Origin: Clostridiales bacterium UBA6330
GTDB taxonomy: Bacteria; Bacillota; Clostridia; Oscillospirales; CAG-272
Direction of reading: 5' to 3'
DNA: 34,085 nt
Assembly (NCBI GenBank): GCA_002438075.1
Contig: DJSQ01000011.1
Coordinates: forward strand, 1-34,085
The position numbers were made by a program, and so were the translations under genes. Each line of letters begins with the position of its first letter. Positions within the stretch are counted from its first letter, which is position 1. Below, piece after piece: positions 13,859 to 20,397 of this stretch. The notes under the pieces are model-generated. The model was not told the origin of the DNA, ran no database searches, and worked only from the letters and a program-made list of their open reading frames with translations.

Positions 13859-13961
13859 GGTTTTGTGCAACCGCCCGTGGTTGGAAGGCTTCGCGAATCC
13901 CTCGTAGGGGCTTGCCGTCGGATTCGCTCTCGCCTTCCTTCCCTTTGCGGTTACACAAAAC
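13859..13961. repeat. Large compound hairpin at the right prophage end
   Basis: GTTTTGTGCAACCGC (13859-13873) faces GCGGTTACACAAAAC (13947-13961) with one mismatch. Nested inside are GGAAGGC/GCCTTCC and GCGAATCC/GGATTCGC. The roughly 100-nt fold would form readily in single-stranded phage DNA. It directly abuts the right end repeat. Candidates are the minus-strand origin, the packaging signal or a folded attachment site. Confidence 0.55.
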
Positions 13962-13979
13962 CTTGACGTTTTGTATAAT
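13950..13979. repeat. Right end site of the prophage, dif/att-like
   Basis: TTTTGTATAAT at 13969-13979 is identical to the arm at 8368-8378. The facing arm GTTACACAAAA (13950-13960) matches the left-site arm ATTATACAAAA at 9 of 11 positions. The centre is 8 bp here instead of 6, so this copy is the less symmetric, as expected if it carries a phage-derived half. Confidence 0.55.
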
Positions 13980-14120
13980 TGGAGTATAAAAACAGCGTAA
14001 AAAGCCTATCTTTGCGCCTGAATTCGGTTCTTTTCGGTTTTATGATTGTTTTTGGGTCTGTGCATCATAGCAATTGCAAAGCCGCATCATAACATCACTT
14101 CTTTCTCTTTCTTTGCAAAA

Positions 14121-14148
14121 AAACAAACGGACGCTTGCCCGCTTGTTT
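14121..14148 (-). terminator. Terminator downstream of topB (possibly bidirectional)
   Basis: AAACAAACGG (14121-14130) faces CCGCTTGTTT (14139-14148) with one mismatch, and runs of A and T flank it on both sides. On the minus strand the stem is followed by a T-run, fitting the end of topB transcription. The rest of 13980-14206 is AT-rich and holds no gene. Confidence 0.6.
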
Positions 14149-14151
14149 TTT

Positions 14152-14200
14152 ATTTTGTTTTTTTTGAAGTGCGTGTATTTTGTTTTTTTGAAGTGCGTGT
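14152..14200. repeat. Two tandem copies of a ~25-bp unit downstream of topB
   Basis: The unit reads ATTTTG, seven or eight T, then GAAGTGCGTGT. It occurs at 14152-14176 and again at 14177-14200, differing only by one T in the homopolymer. There are only two copies and no spacers, so it is not a CRISPR. Confidence 0.85.
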
Positions 14201-14206
14201 ACGCTC

Positions 14207-16429
14207 TCAATATCCGGGCGGTGGCTCGGGCAACGGTGGCTCCTCTCCAACGGGGATTCCGTAGGCTCTGTTTGTTGTCGGTGCCGTTGTGCGCGGCGCG
14301 AATTCAAACGCGGCTCCGCGCTCGGGGTCCAGCTTTAGGTATGCGTCAAAGGACCTTCCCGTTTTCGGAGAAACAAAGCCCTCCAGCAGGTCCGTTTTGC
14401 CGTCTGTCAACAGCTTTTTCAGCTGGGACAGCGGAATCACGCGTTTACAGATTGAAATGCTGACGCTGAATTTGCAACCGTCCTTATAGCCCGAACAGCC
14501 GTAGCTTTTCCGATACCGAATCAGATTTTTTCCGCAATGTGGGCAAATCCCGACGACATCACCGAAGAATCCTGTGTCGCGGTCATCTGATGGCGAAATA
14601 TCGGTCTTTTTGGCGAATACCTCCGCGATTTCCGCCTCCGCGAGCTTTACGCTGTCATCCACTGTCATCTTTCCGTGATAGACCTTTTTCAGCGCCTGAC
14701 CCAGCTGTGAGGTCTTATACTTATCCATGCTGATTTGCATCTGCTCCAGCGATTCGATCAGGAATTCTCCGCCGGGCAGAATGGAATAAACGTCCTTTTT
14801 GAGGTCGATATACCCGCTTTTGCGCGCATTGTCGATGATTCCCGTCCGAGTTGCCTCGGTGCCAAGCTCCAGACCCTCGAAAATGGCACGGTAATCGGCG
14901 GCATCGTCCGCACCGATGCTGTCCTCCCCCGCTTCCGCCGCGTCTTTTGCGGCGCTTTTTTCTTCCTTGAAGGGATTTTTGAGGTAGTTATTGAGCGTCT
15001 CAATCGTGTAGTGCCGCGGCGGTGTGGTCTCCTTTTCCACGGGCTTGAAGTCGATGTTTACGACATCTCCCTTTTCCAGCTTCGGCAGAATTTTGTCCTT
15101 CTGCGTGAAATCGTCGTACTTGGTCCAGCCCTTTTCCAGCACCGTCATGCCCTTGAGCACGAAGGTCTCCAGCGTGCCGACATCGATTGTGATTTCGGTT
15201 CTGGACACCACGCAGTCCTCCTCGCAGAACACCGCGACAAAGCGGCGAAAAACTGTGGAATAGACCTGCATTTCGCGCTCCGAAAGCTGTGCCTTCTGCG
15301 GGATTTTGTAGGTCGGTGTCAGTGCGGAGTGCGATTCGATTTTGCTGTCGTCAAAGATGGTTTTGCTGTCCTTGAAGGTCACGGGATAGCCAATTTTTTT
15401 GCATCCCGCAAGGATTTGCCGAATCTTATCCTTTTCAGCCGTTGCAAGGTATTCGGAGTTGGTTCTGGGATAGGTCAGGTAGCCCTTTTCGTAAAGTCCC
15501 TGCACCAGTGCGAGGCTTTCCTGCATGGACATTTTGTACTTCTTACCGAGGACATTCTGGAGCTTGGAGAGCGAATAGAGCTTCCCCGGGAACAGCTTGT
15601 CCTTTTTGTTCTTGACCGCTGTCACGACCGCACCCGTTACATTGTACTTGGCGCAGGTTGCCAGCGCATCGTTCAGCTTGTCTGCATCGAATTTGTTCTT
15701 GGAGGTCAGCTCAACGACCTCTCCCCTTGTCTCCTCACGGCTGACCATTGCGTAATATTTCCCCGGGACAAAATTGCGGATGGCAAGGTCGCGGTCATAG
15801 ATTGCCTTGACAATCGGGATGATGACGCGTCCCACGCGCAACAGGGTTCCGGTTTTCAGCGTTGCGTAGCGTGTCAGATTGACCCCGTAGAGCCAGTCGA
15901 TATAGGTCCGCGCAAAGCCCTCCGAGGCAAGCAGATCGTATTCGTGCTCGTCCTTCATGTCCTGCAATGCCGCGGCAACGGTTTGCGGGGTTTGGTCGGG
16001 GAGCCAGAGGCGGCGGAGTGCCTTTGTGGTCTGGAGGGCATTCTCCATGCAGAGCCGCACGATGATCTCCCCTTCCCGATCCGCGTCTCCCGCGTTGACC
16101 ACGGTGTCGACATCGGGGCGGTTGCAGAGCGCGCGGATGACCTCAAACTGGCGGACGACTCCGCTGTCGGGCTGTCGGTTCTCCCCCTTCCGCAATTCAA
16201 AGCGGAAGGTCTCGGGGAAGCACGGGAGGTTGTCCATCGTCCATTTCGGCTTCCCTTCGGTCGCGCCGCCCGTGTAGGCTTCGATGTCGCACAGCGAAAA
16301 GAGATGCCCGAATGCCCATGTGACCAGGTATCCGCATCCCTCGAAATAGCCGTTCCGTTTCTGCATCTGACCGATTCCCGCAACGATGTTGCGCGCAAGG
16401 CTCGGCTTTTCCGCGATAATCAGAATCAT
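14207..16429 (-). CDS. topB: DNA topoisomerase III (type IA)
   Basis: The 740-aa enzyme relaxes and decatenates DNA by single-strand passage. The N-terminal Toprim domain begins MILIIAEKPSLARNIV and includes DADREGEIIVRL. The catalytic motif GYLTYPRTNSEYL has the active tyrosine at residue 320. A C-terminal zinc-ribbon-like part (CPHCGKNL, then CSGYKDGC) is followed by a proline-rich tail. The ATG at 16429 has AAGGGG upstream. A hairpin terminator separates it from the upstream P-loop gene, and a terminator lies past its 3' end. TopB homologues occur both on Clostridia chromosomes and on conjugative elements. No conjugation genes are nearby, so a chromosomal gene is more likely. Confidence 0.93.
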   Translation of the reverse strand: MILIIAEKPSLARNIVAGIGQMQKRNGYFEGCGYLVTWAFGHLFSLCDIEAYTGGATEGKPKWTMDNLPCFPETFRFELRKGENRQPDSGVVRQFEVIRALCNRPDVDTVVNAGDADREGEIIVRLCMENALQTTKALRRLWLPDQTPQTVAAALQDMKDEHEYDLLASEGFARTYIDWLYGVNLTRYATLKTGTLLRVGRVIIPIVKAIYDRDLAIRNFVPGKYYAMVSREETRGEVVELTSKNKFDADKLNDALATCAKYNVTGAVVTAVKNKKDKLFPGKLYSLSKLQNVLGKKYKMSMQESLALVQGLYEKGYLTYPRTNSEYLATAEKDKIRQILAGCKKIGYPVTFKDSKTIFDDSKIESHSALTPTYKIPQKAQLSEREMQVYSTVFRRFVAVFCEEDCVVSRTEITIDVGTLETFVLKGMTVLEKGWTKYDDFTQKDKILPKLEKGDVVNIDFKPVEKETTPPRHYTIETLNNYLKNPFKEEKSAAKDAAEAGEDSIGADDAADYRAIFEGLELGTEATRTGIIDNARKSGYIDLKKDVYSILPGGEFLIESLEQMQISMDKYKTSQLGQALKKVYHGKMTVDDSVKLAEAEIAEVFAKKTDISPSDDRDTGFFGDVVGICPHCGKNLIRYRKSYGCSGYKDGCKFSVSISICKRVIPLSQLKKLLTDGKTDLLEGFVSPKTGRSFDAYLKLDPERGAAFEFAPRTTAPTTNRAYGIPVGEEPPLPEPPPGY

Positions 16430-16453
16430 GTGTTACCCCTTCTATCGAAAAGA

Positions 16454-16486
16454 CCGCGGCTCCGCCATAGCCATGCGGAACCGCGG
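16454..16486 (-). terminator. Hairpin terminator between the P-loop gene and topB
   Basis: CCGCGGCTCCGC (16454-16465) faces GCGGAACCGCGG (16475-16486) with one mismatch. On the minus strand TCTTTTC follows. It would limit read-through from the upstream promoter into topB, or act as an attenuator, since topB shows no clear promoter of its own. Confidence 0.6.
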
Positions 16487-16518
16487 CAAATAAAGCATCG
16501 AATCAGAACATCAAAGCA

Positions 16519-16926
16519 TTAGAGCATGGGGCGGATGCTCTCGGGGATATCCTCCTCGCGCATCGAAACCGTCATGGTCAGGTTCAGACCGAATTTCTCG
16601 ACGAACTCAGCCAGCTCATGTGTAAGCGTTTCAAACGCGGCGATGTCATGGTTGCAGATTTTCAGCGTGCCGTCGATGAACAGATCGGTCACGTCGTGGT
16701 TGCTTGCCATGATGCCCGCGATGAAGCCGTAAAGCGACTGCGCATCGGCGATTTTGTATTCGTCCACATCAATCAGACGCGCGGACGGCTTGATATCGTA
16801 TCTCAGCTTGGTACCCTTTTCAATGCATACAACGTCCCCTTTGGTGACCTCGAGTGCCCCATTGACAAGGTTGATGAGCGTTTTGGTCTTTCCGGTTCCC
16901 TTTACTCCAACGATCAATTTCAGCAT
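16519..16926 (-). CDS. Small P-loop ATP-binding protein, function unknown
   Basis: The 135-aa protein opens with MLKLIVGVKGTGKTKTLINL, a Walker A motif at residues 7-14. It also contains acidic segments that could serve as Walker B (VTDLFIDGTLK). It is too short to be a full AAA+ or helicase protein. Its function is unknown to me. The ATG at 16926 has GGGAGGTAA upstream and a near-consensus promoter at 16980-17008. It precedes topB in the same direction, separated by a hairpin, but a link to DNA topology is only positional. Confidence 0.78.
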   Translation of the reverse strand: MLKLIVGVKGTGKTKTLINLVNGALEVTKGDVVCIEKGTKLRYDIKPSARLIDVDEYKIADAQSLYGFIAGIMASNHDVTDLFIDGTLKICNHDIAAFETLTHELAEFVEKFGLNLTMTVSMREEDIPESIRPML

Positions 16927-16979
16927 AGATTGTTACCTCCCACAAATCGGTTGGAAGAAGCTCTCCCCTCCGTACCTTC

Positions 16980-17008
16980 ATTATACCAAATAACGGAAGA
17001 AAAGTCAA
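16980..17008 (-). promoter_or_regulatory. Sigma-A promoter for the P-loop gene
   Basis: On the minus strand: -35 TTGACT (17003-17008), a 17-bp spacer and -10 TATAAT (16980-16985) with an extended TGG. Transcription would enter the P-loop gene and possibly topB. Confidence 0.88.
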
Positions 17009-17045
17009 GAGCTTTTCGGTCGATTTGCCGTGATTTCATTAAAAA

Positions 17046-18386
17046 TTAAAAATTCAATCTTTCCTCAAGCTGTTTCTTCATGTCCTCATACCCGGGCTTG
17101 CCGAGCAGAGCGAACATATTCTTCTTGTAGGACTCCACCCCGGGCTGGTCGAAGGGATTGACCGCCAGCAGATATCCCGAGATTGCGCAGGCAAGCTCGA
17201 AGAAGTAGATCAGCTCGCCGAGGACGTATTCGCTTCTCTCGCTGACCTCCAGCAGGATGTTCGGAACGCCGCCGTCGACGTGCGCCAGAACCGTGCCCTG
17301 CATTGCGGTCTTTTTGACCTTGTTCAGGTCCATGCCCGAGAGGAAGTTCAAGCCGTCCACATTGTCGGGGTCCTCGGGAATCGAGAAGCTGCTCCCCGTG
17401 TCGGCAATGTCAATCACGGTCTCGAACATGGTGCGGCTTCCGTCCTGAATGAACTGACCGAGCGAATGCAGGTCGGTCGAGAAAATGACCGATGCGGGAT
17501 AGATGCCCTTTTGGTCCTTGCCCTCGCTCTCACCAAAGAGCTGCTTCCACCACTCGTTGAACATCGCGGAGAACGGCTCGTAGCTTGCCAGAATCTCAAT
17601 GCTCTTGCCCTTGCGGGAAAGCAGATTGCGGATTGCGGCATACTTGTAGCAGTCGTTCTTGTTAAGGTCGGGGTCGCTGTATGCGTGGCTTGCGTGTGCG
17701 GCACCTGCCATCAGCTGATCGAGATCGATTCCCGCGCAGGCAATCGGAAGCAGACCGACAGCCGTCAGAACCGAATATCTGCCGCCGACATCATCCGGCA
17801 CGACGAAGGTTTCGTAGCCTTCCTCGGTGGAGAACTGCTTGAGCGTGCCCTTTGCGCGGTCGGTGGTAACAAAGATCCGCTCCCGCGCGCCTTCCTTGCC
17901 GTATTTCTTTTCCAACAGGCTTCTGAAAACACGGAAGGCGATGGCAGGCTCGGTTGTCGTGCCCGACTTCGAGATGACGTTCACGCAAACGTCCTTGCCC
18001 TCGCACAGGGACAGCACTTCATTCAGCGCGTCCGCGCTGATGCAGTTACCCGTGAAGTAGATTTCGGGAGTCCCCTTCTTCACCAGATTGTAGTTCGGGG
18101 ACTTGAGGTATTCGATTACCGCGCGCGCGCCGAGATAAGAGCCGCCGATGCCGATGACAACCAGCACGTCGCAGGTCTTCTGAATTTTTGCCGCCGCCGC
18201 TTTGATACGTGTGAATTCCTCTTTGTCGTAGTTCTCGGGCAGGTTGACCCAACCGAGAAAATCGTTTCCCGCGCCTGTTTTGTTGCGCAGCATCGCGTCG
18301 GCACACCGAACCTCGGGTGCGATGCGCTCGTATTCATGCGGGCGAATAAAGCTCGAAAGATAGTGATCGTTCAGTTTGATAGCCAT
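17046..18386 (-). CDS. pgi: Glucose-6-phosphate isomerase
   Basis: The 446-aa enzyme interconverts glucose-6-phosphate and fructose-6-phosphate in glycolysis and gluconeogenesis. Family markers are GIGGSYLGARAVIEYL, VISKSGTTTEPAIAFR in the phosphate-binding region, and NPFDQPGVESYKKNMF near the C-terminus. The length is that of the compact Firmicutes type. The ATG at 18386 has AAAGGACGG upstream and a clear promoter at 18428-18456. It appears to be a single-gene unit. No intrinsic terminator is obvious in the 37-bp gap to the next promoter. Confidence 0.95.
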   Translation of the reverse strand: MAIKLNDHYLSSFIRPHEYERIAPEVRCADAMLRNKTGAGNDFLGWVNLPENYDKEEFTRIKAAAAKIQKTCDVLVVIGIGGSYLGARAVIEYLKSPNYNLVKKGTPEIYFTGNCISADALNEVLSLCEGKDVCVNVISKSGTTTEPAIAFRVFRSLLEKKYGKEGARERIFVTTDRAKGTLKQFSTEEGYETFVVPDDVGGRYSVLTAVGLLPIACAGIDLDQLMAGAAHASHAYSDPDLNKNDCYKYAAIRNLLSRKGKSIEILASYEPFSAMFNEWWKQLFGESEGKDQKGIYPASVIFSTDLHSLGQFIQDGSRTMFETVIDIADTGSSFSIPEDPDNVDGLNFLSGMDLNKVKKTAMQGTVLAHVDGGVPNILLEVSERSEYVLGELIYFFELACAISGYLLAVNPFDQPGVESYKKNMFALLGKPGYEDMKKQLEERLNF

Positions 18387-18427
18387 GGAAATCTGACCGT
18401 CCTTTTCGGAAATTTTTTTACGTCCTC

Positions 18428-18456
18428 ATTATACACCATTTTCGTCGGAAATGCAA
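18428..18456 (-). promoter_or_regulatory. Sigma-A promoter for pgi
   Basis: On the minus strand: -35 TTGCAT (18451-18456), a 17-bp spacer and -10 TATAAT (18428-18433). Confidence 0.82.
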
Positions 18457-18470
18457 TGGATTTCCGCAAA

Positions 18471-18495
18471 AAAATCTTAGAAACGGGCAGATTTT
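18471..18495 (-). terminator. Weak terminator after dacF
   Basis: AAAATCT (18471-18477) and AGATTTT (18489-18495) form a 7-bp stem, followed on the minus strand by a T-run. It lies just past the dacF stop at 18510. Confidence 0.5.
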
Positions 18496-18509
18496 CGTGC
18501 TTTTTCGCG

Positions 18510-19739
18510 TTATATCAGAGCAAAGCGCGCCAACATTCTTCCAAGGATATCAAAGAAGCCGATTTTGGCAACTTCCTCGCTTGCCGTCAGCGAAACCTGA
18601 CCGACTGCTTTGCCGTCGATATAGTACCCGACAGAGCCGATCGCGTCCCCCTTTTCAATCGGAGCGGCAACCGCCTCGGGCTTCATGATTCGCTGCTCCA
18701 CACCCGCAATCTGCGCTTTCGGCAGAACCACGGAAAACGCGTCATACTTCAGCGCGCAGCTGTTTTTCACGCCGCCCGTGACCGCCACCGTTTCCGCGTC
18801 GCTTCCCTCCGCGCGGTACAGTCCGTAATTTGCAAAGCCCCAATCGAGAAGCGATACCGCCGAGGCATTGCGCACATCCCGCGATTCCGCGCCCATAATC
18901 ACGCAGATCAGCGAGAAACCGTCGCGCTCTGCGGTCACGCTGATGCAGAAGCCCGCTTTGGAGGTGGAGCCTGTTTTCAGTCCCGTACAGCCCGGGTAAA
19001 AGCGCACAAGGCGGTTGGTGTTGGTCAGTCCGAAGGCACCGTCACGGATGGTGTCCATCCAGATGGAGCTGTATTGCAGAATGGTCGGATGCGCAATCAG
19101 CGCCCGCGACATGATGGCGATATCCCGTGCACTGGTCAGATGGTGCTCGGCGGTATCGTCCAGACCCGTGACGTTCTCAAACGCAGTCCCCGTCATGCCA
19201 AGCTGTTTGGCGCGCTCGTTCATCTTGCCGACAAACGCCTGTACGCTGCCGTACAGATACTCCGCAAGCGCGACCGCCGCATCGTTCGCCGAGGCAATCA
19301 CAACCGATTTGAGTAGGTCCTCCAGCTTCATCTGCTCGCCTTCCTTCAAAAAGACCTGCGAGCCGCCCATGGAAGCCGCATTTGCGGAGACCGTCACCTT
19401 GTCGTCAAGGTGAATAACCCCCGCGTCAATTGCCTCCATCAGGAGCAGGAGCGTCATGACCTTCGTCACCGATGCGGGCGGCATGGATTCCTCGGCGTTC
19501 TGCGTGTAGAGGACCGCTCCCGTTGTCGCTTCCATCAGAATTGCGCTCTTGCAGGGCAGCTCGAGGCTCCCCTCCTCCACGCCGAGGTCGGACAGAACCT
19601 TTTCCGTGGCGGTTGCGTCGGTCTTCTCGGCGGAGGTTGGCACGGCGGCTTCTTCTGCGAGTACGGTTTGATGCGTCCCCGACAGCAACAGGAAAATTGC
19701 CGAAAGGACGGCAAGCGCTTTTTTGCGTATGTGTTTCAT
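18510..19739 (-). CDS. dacF: D-alanyl-D-alanine carboxypeptidase (PBP5/DacF type)
   Basis: The 409-aa low-molecular-weight penicillin-binding protein trims the terminal D-Ala from peptidoglycan stem peptides outside the membrane. A signal peptide covers residues 1-28 (KKALAVLSAIFLLLSGTHQTVLA). The catalytic triad of motifs is complete: SVTK (S90, K93), SAN (S150-N152) and KTG (255-257). A C-terminal PBP5-type domain follows, ending in a weak amphipathic helix. The start at 19739 is set by AAGGGGTGG directly upstream; the longer in-frame reading to 19907 begins with sequence unlike a signal peptide. It is transcribed away from the gene at 19923, with a shared 183-bp divergent region. Confidence 0.92.
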   Translation of the reverse strand: MKHIRKKALAVLSAIFLLLSGTHQTVLAEEAAVPTSAEKTDATATEKVLSDLGVEEGSLELPCKSAILMEATTGAVLYTQNAEESMPPASVTKVMTLLLLMEAIDAGVIHLDDKVTVSANAASMGGSQVFLKEGEQMKLEDLLKSVVIASANDAAVALAEYLYGSVQAFVGKMNERAKQLGMTGTAFENVTGLDDTAEHHLTSARDIAIMSRALIAHPTILQYSSIWMDTIRDGAFGLTNTNRLVRFYPGCTGLKTGSTSKAGFCISVTAERDGFSLICVIMGAESRDVRNASAVSLLDWGFANYGLYRAEGSDAETVAVTGGVKNSCALKYDAFSVVLPKAQIAGVEQRIMKPEAVAAPIEKGDAIGSVGYYIDGKAVGQVSLTASEEVAKIGFFDILGRMLARFALI

Positions 19740-19874
19740 AAATTCCACCCCTTTCCGATAATCAGCGTATGAGCGCGGGCGCAAAAATATGCCCGCAGAC
19801 GCGACATGGGCAAAAATCGGCTCGGAATTTGAAAAAATTCTTGATTTGCTATTCCATTTTGCAAAAAAGTATGG

Positions 19875-19880
19875 TATAAT
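19875..19880 (+). promoter_or_regulatory. Extended -10 element for the gene at 19923
   Basis: A perfect TATAAT preceded by TGG forms an extended -10. No convincing -35 lies at 17 bp (TTCCAT at 19852-19857). The start codon is about 42 bp downstream, with GGAGGAA in between. Confidence 0.65.
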
Positions 19881-19922
19881 AATACAGATGGAATCGGAAA
19901 TATTCACACGGAGGAATCAAAA

Positions 19923-20348
19923 ATGGCTATCAAAATGAGAGTGCTTTGCGGATCGGGAAAGAAAAAGGTCCTGAACCTCGCAAACGAAATCAAGGACCAC
20001 TATTCGCTGGCGTTCAACGCAGTTGACGTTATCCCGCCCGCGTATCCCTGCGACAAGGAGCGCATCGTCCTGCTGGCAATCTCTGCTAAGAAGGAGATTA
20101 ACGACACGGTCCGCCTGTTCTGCAAGGAGCTGACCAAGGCGCGCGCACAGAACGTTGCCCTGATGATTGACGGGGACGAGGCGGTTGCAACCAAGCTCAA
20201 GGACATCCTGAACGAGGCGGGCACCAACGTTGCGGACGAGGTTCTTTACATCGACGGCGGCTTCCCGATTTTCGGAACCAAGCTCAAGGACGAGGAAAAG
20301 ACCGCAGCCTTCGCATGGGTTGACCGCGTGATGGAGAATCTGAAATAA
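19923..20348 (+). CDS. Flavodoxin-fold-like small protein, function unknown
   Basis: The 141-aa protein has alternating beta strands and helices like a small flavodoxin-type fold (MRVLCGSGKKKVLNLANEI, IVLLAISAKKEIND, NVALMIDGDEAV, DEVLYIDGGFPIFG). The phosphate-binding loop of true flavodoxins (T/S-x-T-G-x-T) is replaced by CGSGKKK, so FMN binding is doubtful. The gene is monocistronic: promoter element at 19875, GGAGG, ATG 19923, terminator at 20366. I cannot assign a function. Redox or nucleotide-related roles are possible. Confidence 0.75.
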   Translation: MAIKMRVLCGSGKKKVLNLANEIKDHYSLAFNAVDVIPPAYPCDKERIVLLAISAKKEINDTVRLFCKELTKARAQNVALMIDGDEAVATKLKDILNEAGTNVADEVLYIDGGFPIFGTKLKDEEKTAAFAWVDRVMENLK

Positions 20349-20365
20349 ACCGATAGATTTCAAAT

Positions 20366-20394
20366 AAAAAGGAGCCCGATTGGGTTCCTTTTTT
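20366..20394. terminator. Bidirectional terminator between convergent genes
   Basis: AAAAAGGAGCCC (20366-20377) pairs with GGGTTCCTTTTT (20382-20393) through a GATT loop, with T-runs on both strands. It closes the 19923 gene on the plus strand and the polC operon (stop at 20398) on the minus strand. Confidence 0.88.
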
Positions 20395-20397
20395 CTG

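Larger units (their letters stand above)
8351..13979 (+). mobile_element. Inovirus-like (filamentous ssDNA phage) prophage
   Basis: About 5.6 kb of densely packed, same-strand genes carry the filamentous-phage signature: a small coat-like membrane protein, a secreted C-terminally anchored protein, small membrane proteins, a Zot/pI-type assembly ATPase with Walker A and B motifs, and a rolling-circle HUH initiator. The length between end repeats (8368 to 13969 is 5601 bp) fits inovirus genomes. No integrase, transposase or pIV secretin is encoded. Lack of secretin is expected in a monoderm host. The ends are set by the shared TTTTGTATAAT at 8368-8378 and 13969-13979. All genes look intact, so the element could be functional. 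The exact left boundary is uncertain because the first ORF as drawn crosses the repeat. Confidence 0.85.

Noticed and set aside
13963..13990. Promoter-like TTGACG, 16 bp, TATAAA at the right prophage end
   Set aside because: It would read into the convergent topB 3' region, where no plus-strand gene exists. The hexamers overlap the end repeat and probably arise from it.
14152..14200. Possible CRISPR array
   Set aside because: Only two directly abutting units without spacers and no cas genes.
14735..16522. 595-residue open frame antisense to topB
   Set aside because: Same codon-bias effect. The topB frame has all catalytic motifs, while the antisense product has no recognisable domain.
17280..19316. 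678-residue open frame antisense to pgi and dacF
   Set aside because: It spans two well-identified genes and two regulatory sites, so it is a shadow frame.
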